Shown here one piece after another: positions 28,728-32,166 of a stretch of 32,166 nt of DNA. Position numbers and translations under genes: made by a program. The notes under the pieces were generated by a model. It had not been told where the DNA came from, ran no database searches, and was given only the letters and a program-made list of their open reading frames with translations. The DNA comes from Acetobacteraceae bacterium (GTDB taxonomy: Bacteria > Pseudomonadota > Alphaproteobacteria > Acetobacterales > Acetobacteraceae): the NCBI GenBank assembly GCA_031291725.1, contig JARLIM010000014.1, positions 1 to 32,166 of the forward strand, given 5' to 3'. How positions within the stretch are numbered: the stretch's first letter is position 1; each line of letters opens with the position of its first letter.

Positions 28728-28743
28728 CGGGGAGGCTTCCCCG
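28728..28743. repeat. Hairpin in the rpsJ-rplC spacer
   Basis: CGGGGA (28728-28733) and TCCCCG (28738-28743) form a perfect 6-bp stem with a 4-nt loop just after the rpsJ stop. No T tract follows. It may cause partial pausing or adjust downstream translation. Confidence 0.5.
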
Positions 28744-28756
28744 ACCGGCTTGTGCT

Positions 28757-29065
28757 TCAGATCTTGATTTCGACGTCCACACCGGCGGCGAGATCAAGCT
28801 TCATCAGCGCATCAACCGTCTGCGGCGTCGGATCGACGATGTCGAGAAGACGACGATGGGTCCGAATTTCGAACTGCTCGCGGCTCTTCTTATCAACATG
28901 CGGCGAACGGTTCACCGTAAAACGCTCAATATGAGTGGGCAGCGGGATTGGCCCGCGAACCCGGGCACCCGTACGCTTGGCCGTATTGACGATTTCCTTC
29001 GTGCTGTTATCGAGCACGCGATGATCGTAGGCCTTGAGCCGGATGCGAATATTTTGATTGTCCAT
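28757..29065 (-). CDS. rpsJ: 30S ribosomal protein S10
   Basis: S10 (uS10, NusE) is in the 30S head and also works with NusB in antitermination. The 102-residue protein has [44 protein letters not shown] and [21 protein letters not shown] sequence. ATG 29065 gives the standard start; GTG 29068 is directly upstream. tuf ends 57 bp earlier. Confidence 0.98.
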   Translation of the reverse strand: MDNQNIRIRLKAYDHRVLDNSTKEIVNTAKRTGARVRGPIPLPTHIERFTVNRSPHVDKKSREQFEIRTHRRLLDIVDPTPQTVDALMKLDLAAGVDVEIKI

Positions 29066-29081
29066 CACGCAATTCTTTCCT

Positions 29082-29115
29082 GGTGCCCGGCCGGGTCACG
29101 GCCGACCGGGCCACC
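29082..29115. repeat. GC-rich inverted repeat between tuf and rpsJ
   Basis: GGTGCCCGG (29082-29090) and CCGGGCCACC (29106-29115) pair with one bulged base around a GC-rich loop, filling most of the tuf-rpsJ spacer. No T tract is present, so it is a weak terminator or attenuator at best. Confidence 0.45.
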
Positions 29116-29122
29116 AAATTTC

Positions 29123-30310
29123 TTACTGGGTGATCGACGCAACCACGCCGGCGCCGACAGTGCGGCCACCTTCGCGAATAGCGAAACGCAGACCTTCATC
29201 CATGGCGATCGGCTGGATCAGCTCGACATCCATCGACACGTTATCGCCCGGCATGACCATTTCCACGTTCTCCGGCAGCGTCACGATGCCCGTGACGTCC
29301 GTCGTGCGGAAGTAGAATTGCGGACGATAATTGGTGAAGAACGGCGTGTGACGGCCACCCTCTTCCTTCGTCAGAATGTAGGCTTCTGCCTTGAACTTCT
29401 TGTGCGGGGTGATGGTGCCCGGCTTGGCCAGAACCTGGCCGCGCTCGACGTCATCGCGCTTGGTGCCGCGCAGCAGGGCGCCGATGTTGTCGCCAGCCTG
29501 GCCCTGATCGAGCAGCTTGCGGAACATTTCAACGCCCGTGACAATGGTCTTGCTGGTGTCACGGATGCCGACGATCTCGACTTCCTCACCCACCTTGATG
29601 ATGCCACGCTCAACGCGACCGGTCACCACGGTGCCACGACCCGAGATCGAGAACACGTCTTCGATCGGCATCAGGAACGGACGATCGACCGCACGCTCCG
29701 GCTGCGGGATGTAGCTGTCCACGGCGGCCATCAGTTCGAGAATGGCGTCATGACCGATCGCCGGCTCCTTGTCCTGCAGCGCGCACACAGCCGAGCCCTT
29801 GATGATCGGAATGTCGTCGCCCGGGAACTGGTAGGAGCTCAGCAGCTCGCGAATTTCCATTTCCACCAGCTCGACCAGATCCGGGTCAGCAAGGTCCATC
29901 TTGTTCAGGAACACCACCAAGGCCGGCACGCCGACCTGACGGGCGAGCAGGATGTGCTCGCGGGTCTGCGGCATCGGGCCGTCGGCCGCGGACACCACCA
30001 GGATCGCGCCGTCCATCTGGGCGGCACCGGTGATCATGTTCTTCACATAGTCGGCGTGGCCCGGGCAATCGACGTGGGCATAGTGACGGTTCTTCGTCTC
30101 GTATTCCACGTGAGCGGTCGAGATCGTGATGCCACGAGCGCGCTCCTCAGGGGCTTTGTCGATCTGGTCATACGCCGTGAACGAGGCACCACCGGTCTCC
30201 GCCAGCACCTTCGTGATCGCAGCCGTCAGCGACGTCTTGCCATGGTCCACGTGACCAATGGTGCCGATGTTGCAGTGCGGCTTGTTGCGCTCAAATTTCG
30301 CCTTTGCCAT
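29123..30310 (-). CDS. tuf: Elongation factor Tu
   Basis: EF-Tu delivers aminoacyl-tRNA to the ribosome. The 395-residue protein has the GTPase motifs GHVDHGKTS (about 19-27), RGITIS (59-64), [13 protein letters not shown] (80-92) and NKMD (about 135-138), followed by the two beta-barrel domains ([13 protein letters not shown] and the C-terminal [10 protein letters not shown]). It lies 54 bp after rpsG, where fusA is normally found first. Only this copy is in the window; many proteobacteria have a second. Confidence 0.98.
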   Translation of the reverse strand: MAKAKFERNKPHCNIGTIGHVDHGKTSLTAAITKVLAETGGASFTAYDQIDKAPEERARGITISTAHVEYETKNRHYAHVDCPGHADYVKNMITGAAQMDGAILVVSAADGPMPQTREHILLARQVGVPALVVFLNKMDLADPDLVELVEMEIRELLSSYQFPGDDIPIIKGSAVCALQDKEPAIGHDAILELMAAVDSYIPQPERAVDRPFLMPIEDVFSISGRGTVVTGRVERGIIKVGEEVEIVGIRDTSKTIVTGVEMFRKLLDQGQAGDNIGALLRGTKRDDVERGQVLAKPGTITPHKKFKAEAYILTKEEGGRHTPFFTNYRPQFYFRTTDVTGIVTLPENVEMVMPGDNVSMDVELIQPIAMDEGLRFAIREGGRTVGAGVVASITQ

Positions 30311-30364
30311 CGTCGTCTCTCCGTTCCCGATCCGTGATGCGGGGGTTGGGTTGGGCTGTTGGAG

Positions 30365-30841
30365 TTACCAGCGGTAGTGGCTGAATGCCTTGTTGGCTTC
30401 GGCCATACGGTGGGTGTCTTCACGCTTCTTCACGGCCGAGCCACGGTTGTTCACCGCGTCCATCAGCTCGTTCGAAAGCCGCTCTTCCATCGTGTGCTCA
30501 CCGCGCTTGCGCGAGCTGTCGATGATCCAGCGGATCGCCAGGGCCTGACGACGCTCGGTACGCACTTCGACGGGCACCTGATAGGTGGCACCACCGACGC
30601 GGCGCGAGCGGACTTCAACCGCAGGCTTCACGTTGTCCAAAGCATCATGGAACATCCGCACAGGATCGGCAGCGGCACCGCCGCGCTTCTTCATCGTATC
30701 CAGCGCACCATACACGATGGCTTCGGCTGCAGACTTCTTACCGTCATACATCAGCGCATTCATGAAGCGCGTGATGACGGTGTCGCCGAACTTTGCGTCC
30801 GGCAGGATTTCGCGCTTTGCGGCGCGGTGACGGCGGCTCAT
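30365..30841 (-). CDS. rpsG: 30S ribosomal protein S7
   Basis: S7 (uS7) nucleates assembly of the 30S head. The 158-residue protein has [62 protein letters not shown] and the C-terminal [23 protein letters not shown] 30841 is 13 nt after the rpsL stop, with AGAGGGA upstream. In E. coli S7 represses the str operon through the rpsL-rpsG gap; here that gap is only 13 nt. Confidence 0.97.
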   Translation of the reverse strand: MSRRHRAAKREILPDAKFGDTVITRFMNALMYDGKKSAAEAIVYGALDTMKKRGGAAADPVRMFHDALDNVKPAVEVRSRRVGGATYQVPVEVRTERRQALAIRWIIDSSRKRGEHTMEERLSNELMDAVNNRGSAVKKREDTHRMAEANKAFSHYRW

Positions 30842-30854
30842 CGCATTCCCTCTC

Positions 30855-31226
30855 TTACTTCGGACGCTTCGCGCCGTAGAGCGACCGGCGCTTGCGGCGC
30901 TTCGGCAGGCCCTGCGTGTCAAGCACGCCGCGCAGGATGTGGTAGCGCACGCCCGGCAAATCCTTCACGCGACCACCACGGATCAGCACAACAGAGTGCT
31001 CCTGGAGGTTGTGACCTTCACCGGGGATGTAGCTCACGACCTCGAAGCCATTGGTCAGGCGGACCTTGGCGACCTTACGCAAAGCCGAGTTCGGCTTCTT
31101 TGGGGTCGTCGTGTAGACGCGCGTGCAAACGCCGCGCTTCTGCGGGCAGCCCTGCAAAGCCGGAACCTTGTTCCGCTTGGGAGCCGGCTCGCGCCCATTG
31201 GCGATCAGCTGGTTGATGGTCGGCAT
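30855..31226 (-). CDS. rpsL: 30S ribosomal protein S12
   Basis: S12 (uS12) controls decoding accuracy. The 123-residue protein has [38 protein letters not shown] and [17 protein letters not shown]. The lysines of TPKKPNS and RVKDLPG, where streptomycin-resistance changes occur, are wild type. It is the first gene of the cluster, behind its own promoter and a leader of about 180 nt. Confidence 0.98.
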   Translation of the reverse strand: MPTINQLIANGREPAPKRNKVPALQGCPQKRGVCTRVYTTTPKKPNSALRKVAKVRLTNGFEVVSYIPGEGHNLQEHSVVLIRGGRVKDLPGVRYHILRGVLDTQGLPKRRKRRSLYGAKRPK

Positions 31227-31410
31227 AGACCTTGTTCACTCCGTCAGACACAAGACCCCACCGAATCGCTTGCAAAGCCAAGTCCCACAGAAGGCGCTTC
31301 CGCCCTGCGGGATCCCACATTCGTGCAGCCTAAGCCCGGAAAACCGAGCGGCACCGCACGAGAGAGTGTGCCTGCATAACGACCCGATTAGGGGTCAGCT
31401 AAGGGCGCGG

Positions 31411-31439
31411 AACCTATGCCGGGGGGGAGAGCGAGTCAA
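31411..31439 (-). promoter_or_regulatory. Promoter of the str/S10 ribosomal cluster
   Basis: On the minus strand TTGACT (31434-31439), a 17-nt spacer with a run of seven C, and TAGGTT (31411-31416) form a good sigma70-like promoter. The start site would be near 31404. A GACCC-N6-GGGTC hairpin (31381-31396) lies early in the leader of about 180 nt. Confidence 0.7.
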
Positions 31440-31794
31440 GCAGTGTTCGAAGACTTCAATCCGCAGCAAACGCGGATGATCCATGCACAAAGGAGGGGCC
31501 GGACCTGCGACACGTTCGGCGGCGTGATAGCCCGTCTGCGCGCGTGCATTCAATGGGCAATGTAGGGCCAATATGCCCGGATTCGACAGCTTATGGCCGT
31601 TGCGGGGAATATTGTCCCGATCGTTCGCGGCGGTGGCAGGTCGCAACCCGGCGCGGCACATACGGCCTTTGCCGGTTCACGCGACTTCACTCGGGCAAAC
31701 CTGTCGCGACTCGATGAGCGAAAAGACGGAGAAAGGCGCGCCCAGCGGCAAGCGTCGAGATCCGACGCCGCCGCTGCTAGAGTATCCGTGATGA
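31440..31794. other. Region without a supported gene upstream of the rpsL promoter
   Basis: No rpoC or other expected neighbour of rpsL is present. A short plus-strand frame from ATG 31714 (MSEKTEKGAPSGKRR, 25 codons) ends at a TGA (31789-31791) right beside the IS110-type fragment. It has no clear ribosome-binding site. It could be the start of a gene cut off by the insertion or chance. I see nothing else. Confidence 0.4.
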
Positions 31795-32018
31795 TCAAGC
31801 CATTTTTGGCATCCAGTTGCGGTTAGCTTTGAGGAGCGCATTTGCCAACAGGACCATCTTTCGCATGATGGCGCTGATGGCGATTTTGGCTGGTTTTCCT
31901 GCGGAGATGAACTGCTGGTATTTGGCTTTGAGGTCTGGATTGTATCGCATGGCGACCAGGGCTGGCATGTAGAGAGCCTGTCGGACCTGGCCGCGCCCGC
32001 CGCGAACAGTTTTTCAGC
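31795..32018 (-). pseudogene. IS110-family transposase, C-terminal fragment
   Basis: On the minus strand KTVRGGRGQVRQALYMPALV continues through YQQFISAGKPAKIAISAIMR and MVLLANALLKANRNWMPK to a TGA at 31795-31797. This is the C-terminal Transposase_20 region of IS110-type DEDD transposases. Only about 74 codons remain; an in-frame TGA lies just before KTV and the IS701-type element begins 10 bp further on. The N-terminal catalytic RuvC-like domain is missing, so it cannot be active. Confidence 0.82.
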
Positions 32019-32028
32019 AGCCTTTTAT

Positions 32029-32166
32029 TCTTACTGTGTCACAAACCTCTTGTACGATTCGACGGCCTGTGTGTACGAGTGGAGATTCTCACTCGTGGAG
32101 GCGGGTTGTGGCTCTCTCGTTGGATACAGGCAGCAGCGAATCACGGTTGGCCGGCTATGTCGAGGC
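32029..32166 (+). mobile_element. IS701-type insertion sequence, 5' end (partial)
   Basis: The element begins with TCTTACTGTGTCACAA (32029-32044), the exact complement of the terminal repeat at 262-277. Its transposase gene starts soon after and runs off the window. The two ends are in the same orientation, so they fit two direct copies of one element. The bases before the edge (TTAT) do not match the CTAG beside the left copy. Confidence 0.8.
32108..32166 (+). CDS. IS701-family transposase, N-terminus (partial)
   Basis: GTG 32108 with GGAGG 6 nt upstream starts a frame reading VALSLDTGSSESRLAGYVE to the end of the window. It resembles the N-terminus of IS701-type transposases known to me from acetic acid bacteria and relatives. 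Only 19 codons are visible, so whether this copy is intact is unknown. Confidence 0.7.
   Translation, partial: MALSLDTGSSESRLAGYVE

Noticed and set aside
28472..30337. A 621-codon plus-strand open frame
   Set aside because: It lies antisense to rplC, rpsJ and tuf and has no independent support.
31714..31791. MSEKTEK as the start of an FlhB-like export protein
   Set aside because: FlhB-type proteins share MSEKTEKPT, but the following residues here (GAPSGKRRDPTPP) do not match and there is no further sequence.
1..32166. A composite transposon carrying cargo between the two IS701-type ends
   Set aside because: The DNA between them is essential core genes in conserved order, not accessory cargo, and the flanking bases differ (CTAG and TTAT).
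1..32166. CRISPR arrays, phage genes or defence systems
   Set aside because: No spaced direct repeats, phage structural genes or recognised defence genes were seen on either strand.

Overview
The window reads as a core chromosomal segment of an alphaproteobacterium. Pointers are the GC-rich sequence, an ATP12-type F1-ATPase assembly chaperone, a malic enzyme fused to a phosphotransacetylase-like domain, and AsmA, RarA and RluC-type genes beside a long ribosomal-protein cluster. Acetobacteraceae or related Rhodospirillales is my best guess, but it rests on gene content and general likeness, not on a search.

Layout. Positions 1-277 are the 3' end of an IS701-type insertion sequence. Positions 278-3802 (minus) hold a D-threonine-aldolase-like enzyme and a galU-phosphohexomutase pair for sugar-nucleotide supply. 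Positions 4073-6361 (minus) hold malic enzyme, followed by tRNA-Leu(GAG) (minus). Positions 6629-8625 (plus) hold lipB, translationally overlapped by an ArsB-type arsenite permease. Positions 8626-14536 (minus) hold rarA, an RluC/RluD-type pseudouridine synthase, an AsmA-family protein, ATP12 and acylphosphatase.

Positions 14658-31226 (minus) hold the str/S10/spc/alpha ribosomal cluster in the order rpsL-rpsG-tuf-rpsJ-rplC-D-W-B-rpsS-rplV-rpsC-rplP-rpmC-rpsQ-rplN-X-E-rpsN-H-rplF-R-rpsE-rpmD-rplO-secY-adk-rpsM-K-rpoA-rplQ. It ends at a Rho-independent terminator. fusA is missing from its usual place between rpsG and tuf. Good sigma70-like promoters precede rpsL and rpsM, and a weaker candidate precedes secY. 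Positions 31795-32166 hold an IS110-type transposase fragment and then the 5' end of an IS701-type element.

The two IS701-type ends share a perfect 16-bp terminal inverted repeat and point the same way, so they are probably two directly repeated copies (or the two ends of a contig broken at a repeat). The content between them is essential housekeeping DNA, not cargo.

I looked for an undescribed system and did not find one. The points worth a second look are the absent fusA, the IS events, an operator-like inverted repeat over the asmA promoter, a tRNA promoter that overlaps the lipB start codon, hairpins in ribosomal spacers, N-terminal extensions of L5 and S5, and an orphan arsB coupled to lipB.
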